A DNA stretch of 64,000 nucleotides from NCBI RefSeq assembly GCF_029105185.1, contig NZ_JAFMZK010000004.1:62001-126000 (forward strand), read 5' to 3'. The stretch comes from Aliiroseovarius sp. Z3. GTDB taxonomy: Bacteria > Pseudomonadota > Alphaproteobacteria > Rhodobacterales > Rhodobacteraceae. The stretch's first letter is position 1, and every line of letters begins with the position of its first letter. Below the pieces are notes generated by a model, which made no database searches, was not told the origin of the DNA, and saw nothing but the letters and a program-made list of their open reading frames with translations. The position numbers and the translations under genes are program-made. Of this stretch, positions 43,064-51,785 are shown in pieces.

Positions 43064-44542
43064 CTATTTGGCGCCAGATTGTCGCATGGCTGCGATCTCT
43101 TCCCCAATCAGGGAAATTCCCTTGGGAATACGCGCGGCGGGGATCGAACTGTAGGCGATGCGGTAGTAATTGCGTGGCGGTGTGGGGCTGCCGAAAAAGG
43201 GTGCGCCGGGTTCGATGACAACCTCTTTGGTCATCAGCCGGTCCGCCAGCACACGGGTGTCAATATCGCCGGGCGCTCGCATCCAGAATGCCGACCCACC
43301 AAAAACACCGCGCCCGGCGATGGTCAGTTTGCTGTCTTCAATGGCTTCGTTCATCACGTCGCGCCGTTCATGATACGCTGCGCCAATTCGGCGGATCAGG
43401 GCGTCGTAATGACCAAGTGACAGGAAATGAGATACCGTGCGCTGGATCAGGCCGGGGGGGTGACGCAGCACGACAGATCGCAAGGCGCGCGCTTCACGGA
43501 TGAAGGGTTCCGACCCGACCAGATACCCAAGGCGCAATCCCGGAAACAGGGATTTCGAGAAACTGCCGACATAGATCACCCGGCCTTCGCGATCCAGCGA
43601 CTTCAAAGCAGGCGAAGGCGGGTTCAAAAATGACATCTCGAAATCATAGTCGTCCTCGACCACCACCGCCTCCAGTTCGCGCGCACGTTTCAGAAGCGCC
43701 TTGCGGCGCTCCAGCGGCATCGTGGCGGTTGTCGGGCTTTGGTGGCTGGGCGTGGTATAGATGACATCCGTGCCATCAGGCACAGCCTCTGGGGCAAGCC
43801 CGCCGCGATCCACGGGGATCTTTACCAAGTGGCATCGGCTTTGCGTTAGAATGTCACGAAGCGAATAATAGCATGGGTCTTCAATGGCAGCCGTGCGTCG
43901 TTGTGTCAGCAACACCTGCGCGGTCAGCCACAATGCGTTCTGCGCGCCAAGCGTGATCAGAATTTCCTCGGGGCGGGCCAGAATGCCACGACGTGGCAGA
44001 ATGTGGCGGGCGATGAATTCGATCAGTTGCGGGTCATCTTGATCGTAATAATCGCGCATCATCGCGGGGTGATCTTTTTGCCCCAATGCACGAAGCGCGC
44101 ATAACCGCCAGGAATTGTGGTCGAACAGCGTGGGATCGGCTTGGCCATAGATGAATGGGTATTTCATCCGCCGCCAATCAAGTGGCTTGGTCGGTGTGCT
44201 GCCCCCGGTGAAATTGGTGCCTATGGCGCGGCCCCAATCCACTTTATCCTCACCACGTGTGCGCAATTTGAAAGATGGGGGTTCGGGCGCGTTTTCAGAT
44301 ACATAAAACCCGCTGCGGCCTTTCGAGGATAAATAGTCATTCGCTTGCAATTCCGTATAAGCAAGCGTGACCGTGATCCGGCTGACCCCCAGATGGGCTG
44401 CCAGCCGCCGGGTCGATGGAAGCTTCTCGCCTCGTGGCAGACGACCGGACAGGATCGCCTCGGCGATCATCTGTTGGATTTGCGCCTGAAGCGTGCCTTG
44501 GGCGTCTTGATCCAGAAAAAAGGTCTCTACGGGTGCGGCCAT
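43064..44542 (-). CDS. tauR: Taurine catabolism regulator TauR (MocR/GntR type)
   Basis: A 492-residue MocR-type regulator: an N-terminal GntR winged helix (residues 16-84: LQAQIQQMIAEAILSGRLPRGEKLPSTRRLAAHLGVSRITVTLAYTELQANDYL) and a class I aminotransferase-like domain with PLP-Lys segment VYVGSFSKSLFPGLRLGYLV. Context with xsc, pta and tpa identifies it as TauR, which activates taurine genes. It is upstream of xsc by 106 nt. TauR-type direct repeats lie just before its own start. Confidence 0.9.
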   Translation of the reverse strand: MAAPVETFFLDQDAQGTLQAQIQQMIAEAILSGRLPRGEKLPSTRRLAAHLGVSRITVTLAYTELQANDYLSSKGRSGFYVSENAPEPPSFKLRTRGEDKVDWGRAIGTNFTGGSTPTKPLDWRRMKYPFIYGQADPTLFDHNSWRLCALRALGQKDHPAMMRDYYDQDDPQLIEFIARHILPRRGILARPEEILITLGAQNALWLTAQVLLTQRRTAAIEDPCYYSLRDILTQSRCHLVKIPVDRGGLAPEAVPDGTDVIYTTPSHQSPTTATMPLERRKALLKRARELEAVVVEDDYDFEMSFLNPPSPALKSLDREGRVIYVGSFSKSLFPGLRLGYLVGSEPFIREARALRSVVLRHPPGLIQRTVSHFLSLGHYDALIRRIGAAYHERRDVMNEAIEDSKLTIAGRGVFGGSAFWMRAPGDIDTRVLADRLMTKEVVIEPGAPFFGSPTPPRNYYRIAYSSIPAARIPKGISLIGEEIAAMRQSGAK

Positions 44543-44557
44543 GTGGGCGACCGTAAC

Positions 44558-44589
44558 GTGGACTTAGATGCAAAGCAATCTGGACCTAC
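44558..44589 (+). promoter_or_regulatory. TauR-type direct repeats upstream of tauR
   Basis: GTGGACTTAG (44558-44567) and CTGGACCTAC (44580-44589) are direct repeats with a start-to-start distance of 22 bp, matching the CTGGAC(C/T)TAA repeats reported for Rhodobacter TauR. They lie 16-47 nt before the tauR start and fit autoregulation. The same spacing occurs upstream of tpa. Confidence 0.65.
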
Positions 44590-44597
44590 GCTTGCCC

Positions 44598-44900
44598 CTA
44601 ACGATTGGACGAAATCCACGCGGACATCAAGCCTGCATCACGGAAGCATTCATCCGGGATGGCGCGGCGTTTTGCCCGTGCGATGCGTTCGGCAAATGCG
44701 ACCTGTCGCGAGGTCGCCCGGCCATCCGTCTTTCGCTGGGTGGATGAGTTAAGCCGAGCTTGATGCTCTCCGATCCAGCCTGAAAGGGCGGCACGATCGC
44801 TGATCTTGTCCGCCGGGATGCTGGCACCCAAGCGGGCCGCAATATGGCGGGCGTAATCGACCTGTTTCGGAGTCGGCGGCAAAATGCGGGCAGCTTGCAT
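44598..44900 (-). CDS. Small protein with two tandem TPKQ-type repeats, SOS-box controlled
   Basis: A 100-residue basic protein built of two related units: residues 10-46 (TPKQVDYARHIAARLGASIP, then DRAALSGWI) and 62-98 (ATSRQVAFAERIARAKRRAIP, then DAGLMSAWI). Each unit has T/S-x-x-Q-V-x-(Y/F)-A-x-x-IA, an IP turn and a terminal (S/A)xWI. Similar single units occur at the ends of plasmid topoisomerases and other DNA enzymes, so nucleic-acid binding is an inference. AGGAGG precedes the ATG, and a perfect GTTC-N7-GTTC LexA box lies 45 nt upstream. It sits between the taurine genes without an obvious link to them. Confidence 0.72.
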   Translation of the reverse strand: MQAARILPPTPKQVDYARHIAARLGASIPADKISDRAALSGWIGEHQARLNSSTQRKTDGRATSRQVAFAERIARAKRRAIPDECFRDAGLMSAWISSNR

Positions 44901-44944
44901 GTTCGATCCTCCTGTTCCTGATCTGTTTCATGGCAATCTCATGA

Positions 44945-44959
44945 GAACAAATATAGAAC
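44945..44959 (-). promoter_or_regulatory. LexA (SOS) box
   Basis: On the plus strand GAACAAATATAGAAC, that is GTTC-N7-GTTC on the minus strand, is the exact alphaproteobacterial LexA operator. It is 45 nt before the start of the small TPKQ-repeat gene and can serve only that gene, because the gene to the right ends at this side. Confidence 0.72.
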
Positions 44960-45020
44960 ATTTTGGTGAAATGTCCAGTCTGCGTGGCGAAACCGGTGTT
45001 TGCCATGGTGCCAGATGCCA

Positions 45021-45611
45021 TTACCCGCGGGGCTGTTCCAATCTCCATGTCAGATTGGTACGCACGGCGGGCCATTCCGACGCAATGATCGAATAGACGG
45101 CTGTATCGCGTATTGCGCCACCCGGTCCGATCATGTGGCTGCGCAGGATGCCATCCAGCTTTGCGCCCAGCCGTTCTATCGCGCGACGGCTTTGCTGGTT
45201 CATGAAGTGGGTGCGGAATTCGACCGCGATGCAATCCAACTTGTCGAACGCATGGGACAACAACAGGCGTTTGGCCTCGGTGTTCAATGGGCTGCGCTGC
45301 ACCGAGCGGCGATACCATGTGGATCCGATCTCGACTCGTCGATTGGCGGCGTCGATGTTCATGTAGGTGGTCATGCCGACAGGGGTTTCATCCGGTGTCA
45401 TCACGCAGAAGGGCAGCATGGACCCCGCTTTCTGAAGGTCAAGCCGTCGGTCGATCTCGGCCTCCGTCCCTTCGGGGCTGGGAACCGACGTGTACCAGAG
45501 CCTGTGCAATGCGCCATCGGCGCAGGCTTCGCGCAGGGCAGGGGCATGATCCGGCGTCAGCGGGGCAAGAATGACATGCTGTCCGGTCAGGGTAACGGGG
45601 GCGGGCCACAT
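45021..45611 (-). CDS. GNAT family N-acetyltransferase
   Basis: A 196-residue acetyltransferase of the RimJ/RimL-like group. It starts WPAPVTLTGQHVILAPLTPDHAPALREAC and has the strand MTTYMNIDAANRRVEIGSTWYRRSVQRSPLNTEAKRLLLSHAFDKL, the acetyl-CoA binding region with helix, then VEFRTHFMNQQSRRAIERLGAKLDGILRSHM. The ATG at 45611 begins the conserved part; a longer open frame upstream runs over a terminator and into tpa and is not used. The acceptor is unknown. It is separated from tpa by that terminator. Confidence 0.85.
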   Translation of the reverse strand: MWPAPVTLTGQHVILAPLTPDHAPALREACADGALHRLWYTSVPSPEGTEAEIDRRLDLQKAGSMLPFCVMTPDETPVGMTTYMNIDAANRRVEIGSTWYRRSVQRSPLNTEAKRLLLSHAFDKLDCIAVEFRTHFMNQQSRRAIERLGAKLDGILRSHMIGPGGAIRDTAVYSIIASEWPAVRTNLTWRLEQPRG

Positions 45612-45663
45612 GGGGCTGTCCTTCTTGGTTGGGATGGAAAACGTATCATGTCCAGAAAGCAAG

Positions 45664-45692
45664 AAAGCGGGCCAATGAAGAGGCCCGCTTTT
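45664..45692 (-). terminator. Rho-independent terminator after tpa
   Basis: A stem AAAGCGGGCC / GGCCCGCTTT with an 8-nt loop lies 21 nt downstream of the tpa stop (minus strand). After it the minus strand reads CTTGC, so the T tract is mainly within the stem. Confidence 0.75.
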
Positions 45693-45712
45693 CCAGCGTT
45701 TCAGAAAGGTGA

Positions 45713-47110
45713 CTAGCCAAAGACCTTGGTCAGCGCCTTGTCGACGGCATCCGTGATCCGGTCCACATCCTCGGCGGTCACGATCAGTGCGGGGCTGAAG
45801 CACAACACGTTGTTGCGCCCGGGAATCGACCGGTTGCTTGCCCCGATGATCACACCCAGCGCACCGCATTCGCCCACAACTGCGGCGATGTCCTTTTCCG
45901 CCACGGGTTCTTTCGTCTCGCGATCCTTCACAAGTTCGACCCCAAGGAACAGACCCTTGCCCCGCACATCGCCCATCACGCCGTGTTTTTCCATCAGGGC
46001 TTGCAGGTTGCCAAGCATCCGCTCGCCCATCTTCGTGGTGTTTTCAAGCAGCCCTTCATCTTCGATGATGCGCATGTTTTCCAGCGCAGCAGCCGGGCCA
46101 GCGGTACAACCCCCGAAGGTCGAGATGTCGCGGAAATGGTTCATGATATCGCCGGAATCGTCCTTGAACATCTCGAACACTTTTTCGGTGGTGACGCAGC
46201 AGGCAATCGCCGCATAGCCGGACGCTACCCCCTTGGCCATTGTGACGAAATCGGGCTGGATGCCGTAGTGCTGGTATCCAAACCACGTGCCCGTGCGACC
46301 AAGTCCGCAGACGACCTCGTCAATATGCAGAAGGATGTCATAGGTGTCGCAAATCTCGCGCACCCGATCCCAATAGCCTTCGGGCGCTTCGATCACGCCG
46401 CCGCCTGCGGTGATTGGCTCAAGGCACAATGCACCGACAGTGTCTGGTCCTTCGCGCAGGATCACCTCTTCGATCAGGTCGGCCGCAGCGCGACCCAGCT
46501 CGGCGCCGGACAGATGACCAAGCCCGATTTCATCCTTGCGATACTCCATACAATGCGGCACGCGCACGAAATCCGGCGCGAACGGGCCATATTGCATGTT
46601 GCGTTCATCCTGCCCGCCTGCCGACATCGCCGCCAGGGTTGATCCGTGATAGTCGCGGTCGCGATACAGGATCTTTGTCTTCTTCCCGCCGTAACGTTTA
46701 TGGGCGATTTGGCGGATCATCTTGAAGGCTTTCTCGTTCGCCTCTGAGCCTGAATTCGTGATGTAAACACGGCTCATTCCCGGCATTTTCGAGATCAGCT
46801 TTTCCGAGAACATCGCGCCCGGAATGGACCCCGCCGAACCAGCAAAATAGTTCAGCTTTACCAGTTGGTCGCGGACAACATCGGCGATGCTTTCGCGGCC
46901 ATAGCCAACATTGACGGTCCAGACGCCGCCGGACACCGCATCGATGTATTCTTTGCCGTTCTGATCCCAAACGCGCATCCCTTTGCCTTCAACGATGATC
47001 CGGGGATCAACCGTTTCAAATGGCTTGTGCTGGGTCAGGTGGTGCCAAACGTGTGCTTTATCTGCTTCGACAACGTGCGAGATGTCATTTTCTTTCAGGG
47101 CGCCGTCCAT
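45713..47110 (-). CDS. tpa: Taurine:pyruvate aminotransferase
   Basis: A 465-residue class III aminotransferase that moves the amino group of taurine to pyruvate, giving sulfoacetaldehyde and alanine. It starts with HVVEADKAHVWHHLTQHKPFE and has RVYITNSGSEANEKAFKMIRQI, ILYRDRDYHGSTLAAMSAGG and the PLP-Lys segment VTMAKGVASGYAAIACCV, matching Tpa. GGAGG five nt before the ATG at 47110 decides the start. Product feeds Xsc in the same region. TauR-type direct repeats lie about 96-127 nt upstream of the start. Confidence 0.92.
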   Translation of the reverse strand: MDGALKENDISHVVEADKAHVWHHLTQHKPFETVDPRIIVEGKGMRVWDQNGKEYIDAVSGGVWTVNVGYGRESIADVVRDQLVKLNYFAGSAGSIPGAMFSEKLISKMPGMSRVYITNSGSEANEKAFKMIRQIAHKRYGGKKTKILYRDRDYHGSTLAAMSAGGQDERNMQYGPFAPDFVRVPHCMEYRKDEIGLGHLSGAELGRAAADLIEEVILREGPDTVGALCLEPITAGGGVIEAPEGYWDRVREICDTYDILLHIDEVVCGLGRTGTWFGYQHYGIQPDFVTMAKGVASGYAAIACCVTTEKVFEMFKDDSGDIMNHFRDISTFGGCTAGPAAALENMRIIEDEGLLENTTKMGERMLGNLQALMEKHGVMGDVRGKGLFLGVELVKDRETKEPVAEKDIAAVVGECGALGVIIGASNRSIPGRNNVLCFSPALIVTAEDVDRITDAVDKALTKVFG

Positions 47111-47205
47111 TTTATCCTCCAACGCTTGGTGATCCCGGTGCGCTAGGCAAAGGGAGACTCAGTATCTTTGATCAAAAAACAGGATCGCATTTCTGGTTCT
47201 GAAAA

Positions 47206-47237
47206 ATAGGTCCAGCGCTATCTTGTTTTAAATCCAG
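47206..47237 (-). promoter_or_regulatory. TauR-type direct repeats upstream of tpa
   Basis: On the minus strand CTGGATTTAA (47228-47237) is followed by CTGGACCTAT (47206-47215), 22 bp apart start to start, like the pair at tauR and close to the known TauR repeat CTGGAC(C/T)TAA. They lie 96 nt and more upstream of the tpa start, suitable for activation. Confidence 0.7.
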
Positions 47238-47344
47238 TTTAGGGGCGTAGCGGGTGGTCGTTCAATAGGCGCGGCAGGTGGACGAAATGCTGCGGAGCTG
47301 TGGCAAGGGCTGGATTTCACCGCTGTTATTGCTTAACTCGCAGT

Positions 47345-47995
47345 ATGGCCGGACAAACAGAAACAGTCTTGAATGCGATCCTGTTAGGGATTGATCGTGG
47401 GGAGCTAAATCCCGGCGATCCAATCGACGAAAACGCGCTGATTGAGAAGTATGAAGTATCGCGCACCCCGCTGCGCGAGGCGTTGTTGCGATTGGCGGCG
47501 ATGGGGTTGATCCAGCGCCAGCCCCGCAAGGGCGCTGTATTGTTCAAGCCGACGCTTGAGGAGTTTCTGGCCATTCTTGAGGTTCATGCGCGGCTGGAGG
47601 GGCAGGCGGCAGGGCTTGCGGCGCGGCGCATATCTCGTCCGTCCGCTGATCGTCTGATGCAGATTGTCGAGGCCTGTGAGGCTCATGCATCTGATCAAGG
47701 GGATGGCGACCCGGATGGTTATTATGCGTTGAACCTTGAGTTCCACAAACTAGTTGGCGAAGCGTCTGGTAATCCGTTTCTTTTGGACATGATAAAGATG
47801 AACGCGCGCAAATTGCTGGCCTATTACCGCGCACGATATGCCTATCCGGGTGCAATTGCGCAAAGCGCACAGGAGCATCGGCAGATCGCCGAACTGATAT
47901 TGTCACGTAAAGCTGACGAGGCTGAAGCCCTGATGGTGCGCCATGTTCAGTTTGACCGGGTGACGGTAATGGACCTTCTGGCGGCGCTGGCCTGA
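47345..47995 (+). CDS. GntR family (FCD type) transcriptional regulator
   Basis: A 216-residue regulator with an N-terminal winged helix (residues 1-66: ETVLNAILLGIDRGELNPGDPIDENALIEKYEVSRTPLREALLRLAAMGLIQRQPRKGAVLF) and a C-terminal all-helical FCD ligand domain (HARLEGQAAGLAARRIS, LEFHKLVGEASGNPFLLDMI, EHRQIAELILSRKADEAEALMVRH). The ATG at 47345 begins the conserved part. It is convergent with the class I amidotransferase gene and adjacent to the P450/ligase cluster, whose divergent promoter it may control. Divergent from tpa. Confidence 0.88.
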   Translation: MAGQTETVLNAILLGIDRGELNPGDPIDENALIEKYEVSRTPLREALLRLAAMGLIQRQPRKGAVLFKPTLEEFLAILEVHARLEGQAAGLAARRISRPSADRLMQIVEACEAHASDQGDGDPDGYYALNLEFHKLVGEASGNPFLLDMIKMNARKLLAYYRARYAYPGAIAQSAQEHRQIAELILSRKADEAEALMVRHVQFDRVTVMDLLAALA

Positions 47996-48001
47996 TTAGC
48001 G

Positions 48002-48709
48002 TCAGGTCGCCCGCTTCTGTTCGAAAAACCTGATGATACAGTCCGAGAACAAACCGTTATCGGCGGACATCGGCAACGATGCGCGGGCTTTCGCGATTAC
48101 GTCGGCGGGTTTGCTGGACGCCAGTTCCTCGACCAGAGCGGCAATGAAATCATGGGTCATTTCCGGGTGGTTTTGCGTCGTGAAAACGTGGTTGCCGATC
48201 CGGAAACCACCGATCGGACAACCGTCGTGACGCAAGACGATTTCGGCGTCGTCGGGCAGTCTGGTCACCTGTTCAATATGCGCACCGTATTGCCAGAAAC
48301 GGCGCGCTTCCATCCAAGCCGGGCGTGCGGTCGCCTCTACTTCGACCGACCCCAAAACCCAGCCATCCGGGTTTTGACCGACCTCACCACCCAATGCCAG
48401 GGCGATGGCTTGATGGCCGAAGCAGGCGCCGAACAGCGGTTTCTTTGACGCCTCAATACGGGTGATCAGGTGCAGCAAGCGGGCAATCCACGGTGAGTCG
48501 TCATTCACGGAAGCAGGGCTGCCAGTGACGATCCAGCCATCATATTTCGACTCGTTTTTTGGAAACTCGTCATCTTTCACGGAATAGACGGTGAAGCGCC
48601 AATCCGGGCGTTTCGGGGAAAGAAGTGCCTTCCACTTGTCGCCATCTTTCGGATGTTGCTGAGAAAACTCGCTTTCATCGGTGTTTGTCATCAAGATCGC
48701 GATACGCAT
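48002..48709 (-). CDS. Class I glutamine amidotransferase-like hydrolase
   Basis: A 235-residue protein with a class I GATase fold. The catalytic triad is visible: C96 in GACFGHQAIA, H181 and E183 in QNHPEM. No synthetase domain is attached, so it should act as a hydrolase of gamma-glutamyl amides, like PuuD or the small hydrolases of aniline and alkylamine gamma-glutamylation clusters. It diverges from the P450 gene with an 87-nt AT-rich promoter region, and the P450 operon holds a GS-like ligase that could make its substrate. Confidence 0.85.
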   Translation of the reverse strand: MRIAILMTNTDESEFSQQHPKDGDKWKALLSPKRPDWRFTVYSVKDDEFPKNESKYDGWIVTGSPASVNDDSPWIARLLHLITRIEASKKPLFGACFGHQAIALALGGEVGQNPDGWVLGSVEVEATARPAWMEARRFWQYGAHIEQVTRLPDDAEIVLRHDGCPIGGFRIGNHVFTTQNHPEMTHDFIAALVEELASSKPADVIAKARASLPMSADNGLFSDCIIRFFEQKRAT

Positions 48710-48796
48710 GATTTCTCCGCTTTACATATTTAACACGTTATATAATATATTTAGGAACGCGCAAGATACAACCATATTACAATCAGGGAGGCGCGC

Positions 48797-50056
48797 ATGA
48801 CGGTCTGGACCCCTAATGACGACGGATTTGCCGATCTGTCCAGTCACGACACTTTCGTAAACGGTGCTCCGCACAACACCTTCGCACGCTTGCGTCGGGA
48901 CGATCCGGTCAGTTGGTTGGACTGGGATGGCGGTAAGGGGTTCTGGAACATCGTGCGCCATGCCGACATTTCTGAGCTGAACCGGAATTATCAGGTGATG
49001 TCCTCGGCACGTGGTATTCGGATGGAAGATCAAACCTACGAAGAATATCTTGCGCGGCGCACCTTTCAGGAGACCGACCCGCCAGAGCATATGAAAACGC
49101 GGGTGAAGGTGGGCAAAGCGTTCTCGCGCCCGGTGGTGACGGGGTTTGAGCAACAAATTCGCGATTTGTGCCACCCCATCCTTGATGCGGCGCTGGACAA
49201 GGGCACCTTCGACGCCACCAAGGAAATCGCGCGGCAATTGCCGATGATGATGCTGGGGCGGATCATCGGGACGCCTGACGAAGACCTGCCGTGGCTGGTC
49301 GAAAAGGGGGATGCCCTGATCGCAAACACAGACCCGGACTTCACCGATCACGTGTTGGACAAGATGGACACCGACGAATACCGGATGATGCCGTTCAACA
49401 GCCCGGCGGGGGCAGAGTTGTTTGACTATGCCAAGCGGCTGATTGAGGAAAAGAACCGCAAGGGCGACACGGACGGTGTGCTGCACATGATCCTGCAACC
49501 TGACAAGGACGGCAACGTGATGCCCGAGCAGGAGTTCCGCAACTTCTTTTGCCTGCTCGTGGCGGCGGGCAACGACACCACGCGCTATTCGATTGCGGCG
49601 GGTATTCAGGCCATGTGTCACCAGCCCGAGCTTCTGGGTCAGATGCAGGAGGGTGGCGACATCTGGGCCACTGCCCCTGACGAGATCATCCGCTGGGCGA
49701 CGCCCGCGCTTTATTTCCGGCGCACCGCAACCTGCGATCACGAGTTGCACGGCAAAACCATCCGCGAAGGCGACAAGGTGCTGTATTGGTGGATATCGGC
49801 CAATCGCGATGAAGAGGTGTTCGACAATCCGAACCGCGTTGACCTTAACCGCAGCCCCAACCGGCACATGTCGTTTGGGCAGGGAGGGCCGCATGTCTGT
49901 CTTGGAATGCATTTGGCGCGGTTGGAGGTGCGGGTTTTGTTTGAAGAACTCGCAAAACGCGTCAAACTGGTGGAACCGGCAGGAGAGCATAAGTTTCTGC
50001 GGTCCAACTTTGTCGGTGGCATAAAGGAATTGCCTGTCACGATGCAGGCCCAATAG
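48797..50056 (+). CDS. Cytochrome P450
   Basis: A 419-residue bacterial class I P450. The heme-ligand loop is SFGQGGPHVCLGMHLAR with C368; the I-helix oxygen motif is AAGNDTT (in LLVAAGNDTTRYSIAAG); the ExxR motif lies in DEIIRWATPALYFRR as the usual region. It needs electrons from a ferredoxin, which is encoded two genes downstream. GGGAGG lies before the ATG. First gene of P450-GS-ferredoxin-VOC, so it should oxidise the product of the GS-like ligase or its precursor; the ring or alkyl amine substrate is unknown. Confidence 0.93.
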   Translation: MTVWTPNDDGFADLSSHDTFVNGAPHNTFARLRRDDPVSWLDWDGGKGFWNIVRHADISELNRNYQVMSSARGIRMEDQTYEEYLARRTFQETDPPEHMKTRVKVGKAFSRPVVTGFEQQIRDLCHPILDAALDKGTFDATKEIARQLPMMMLGRIIGTPDEDLPWLVEKGDALIANTDPDFTDHVLDKMDTDEYRMMPFNSPAGAELFDYAKRLIEEKNRKGDTDGVLHMILQPDKDGNVMPEQEFRNFFCLLVAAGNDTTRYSIAAGIQAMCHQPELLGQMQEGGDIWATAPDEIIRWATPALYFRRTATCDHELHGKTIREGDKVLYWWISANRDEEVFDNPNRVDLNRSPNRHMSFGQGGPHVCLGMHLARLEVRVLFEELAKRVKLVEPAGEHKFLRSNFVGGIKELPVTMQAQ

Positions 50057-50102
50057 CCCGGTCAATCGGGATGGCCCGCCGAAAGTCGGGCAGGGAGGTT
50101 AG

Positions 50103-51392
50103 ATGAAAGACCGTTTGCGCGCCCTTTGGTGTGATCACTTGAGCATTTTGCGCGGCAAGTACCTGCCCAACCACAAGATCGAGGATGGAAATACTCGTTT
50201 CTGTCGGTCCACTTTCGGCGTCCACTACGACAAGGATTTGCTGGACGCTCCTGGCGCAATGATGAAGCAGGGTCTGCCGGATATGGAACTGCGCTGGCGC
50301 GAGGCGGATATTCGCGACAGTTGGGAAAGCGCGACCCAGATCGTGATCGGTGATCTTTACGATCAGGACGGCGCACCGTTGGAACTGTGCGGACGGCAGG
50401 CGTTGAAGCGCGCGATTTCGGCGTGGCAGGCGCGGGGCCTGACGCCCATGGTCGGGATCGAGCTGGAATGCTATGCGCTGATGGCCAACGAGATTGGCCG
50501 CCTTGTGCCCTATGATGCGCCGGGTGGTGTGGTCTATGGGACGGGCCCGTTTTCGGACCCGCTCCGGTTCACCGATGATATCTGGGAACGTGCGGACAAT
50601 CTGGGCTTTAAGCTGGACATGGTCACGGCGGAATACGACAGCCCGCAGTTTGAGTTTACGCTCACCTTCGACGAGGCGCTGAAGCAGCTTGATGATATTG
50701 TCCTGTTCCGTCAGATGGCACGCGAGGTCGCGTTGGAGCACGGATTGGTCCTGACCTTCATGCCCAAACCGATTGCCGAGGCGGGCGGATCGGGGATGCA
50801 TATCAACTTCAGCTTCCAGGATCAGGATGGGCGCAACGCGTTGGACAACGGTCCGGTCGGCGGGCCGGACAACATGAACGATCTGGCGCGGGGCTGTATT
50901 GCGGGGTTGATGCATCACCACAAGGGGCTGTCCGGTCTGGTGGCACCGACATCGAATTCCTATCAGCGTTTGCAGCCCGGATCGCTGTCTGGCTACTGGC
51001 GTAACTGGGGGGGCGACCACCGCAACGTCACGACGCGCATTTCAGGTGAGGGTGGCGCGAAAACCCGGCTTGAGCACCGGATGGCAGACGCCACGGCGAA
51101 CCCCTATACGGCGGTCGCGGCTGTTCTTCAGGCATCTCTTCTGGGGCTTGAGAACGAATATGCGCTTGGGCCGATGGAGACAGGCGATGGGTTTGACCGT
51201 ACGGATGCCACGGAAGGTACGGCGGTGGACCTGAAACGCGCGATGAATGATCTGGAAGCGGACCGCGTCCTGGGCGACGCAGTCGGCCGCTTGCTGGTCG
51301 ATAACCATGTTTTCATGAAGCGCAAGGAAGTCATCAAAACCCGCGATCTGGAAGGCGACGGGCTTCGGGATTTCTACGTGCATTTCGTCTAA
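50103..51392 (+). CDS. Glutamine synthetase-like gamma-glutamyl ligase
   Basis: A 429-residue GS-family protein: MVGIELECYALMANE and VTAEYDSPQFEFTLTF hold metal-binding Glu residues, FMPKPIAEAGGSGMHINFSFQD matches the GS GSGMHxHxS loop, and ISGEGGAKTRLEHRMADATANPYTAVAAVLQA is the ATP-site region. The N-terminal beta-grasp domain is short and atypical, and the late tyrosine adenylylation segment of GlnA is absent. It most likely ligates glutamate to an amine other than ammonia (as PuuA, GMAS and IpuC do). 46 nt after the P450 gene. Confidence 0.88.
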   Translation: MKDRLRALWCDHLSILRGKYLPNHKIEDGNTRFCRSTFGVHYDKDLLDAPGAMMKQGLPDMELRWREADIRDSWESATQIVIGDLYDQDGAPLELCGRQALKRAISAWQARGLTPMVGIELECYALMANEIGRLVPYDAPGGVVYGTGPFSDPLRFTDDIWERADNLGFKLDMVTAEYDSPQFEFTLTFDEALKQLDDIVLFRQMAREVALEHGLVLTFMPKPIAEAGGSGMHINFSFQDQDGRNALDNGPVGGPDNMNDLARGCIAGLMHHHKGLSGLVAPTSNSYQRLQPGSLSGYWRNWGGDHRNVTTRISGEGGAKTRLEHRMADATANPYTAVAAVLQASLLGLENEYALGPMETGDGFDRTDATEGTAVDLKRAMNDLEADRVLGDAVGRLLVDNHVFMKRKEVIKTRDLEGDGLRDFYVHFV

Positions 51393-51419
51393 CCGGCGGA
51401 AAGAAAAAGGAGAAAAGAT

Positions 51420-51737
51420 ATGAAAGTGACCTGGGTCTTGCCTGGGGGCGAGGAAGTTGTGGCTGACGTCAAGGAAGGCGTGAACATGATGGAAGCCGCC
51501 GTTGCCAACAATGTCGCCGGTATTCAGGGCGAATGTGGTGGGTCGTTGTCCTGTGCCACCTGCCACGTGCATGTTGACGGTGATTGGCTGGAGAAAACTG
51601 GGGAAAAGGGCGATTTCGAAGAGGCGATGCTGGACATGGCCGATGGCGAAGTCACCGGGGCGTCGCGTTTGTCCTGCCAGATCACAGCGTCAAATGAACT
51701 GGATGGAATTAGGTTGATGGTACCCGAGGCGTTCTGA
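51420..51737 (+). CDS. [2Fe-2S] ferredoxin (adrenodoxin type)
   Basis: A 105-residue plant/vertebrate-type ferredoxin. The cluster ligands are C39, C45, C48 and C86 (GECGGSLSCATCHVHV and RLSCQITA), the CX5CX2CX37C spacing of adrenodoxin/putidaredoxin. It should carry electrons from a reductase (not found here) to the P450 two genes upstream. AAGGAG precedes the start; 27 nt after the ligase gene. Confidence 0.93.
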   Translation: MKVTWVLPGGEEVVADVKEGVNMMEAAVANNVAGIQGECGGSLSCATCHVHVDGDWLEKTGEKGDFEEAMLDMADGEVTGASRLSCQITASNELDGIRLMVPEAF

Positions 51738-51785
51738 CCGCGCTGGTCTGTGATACACTGCATTGACACAACGGAGGATCACATC

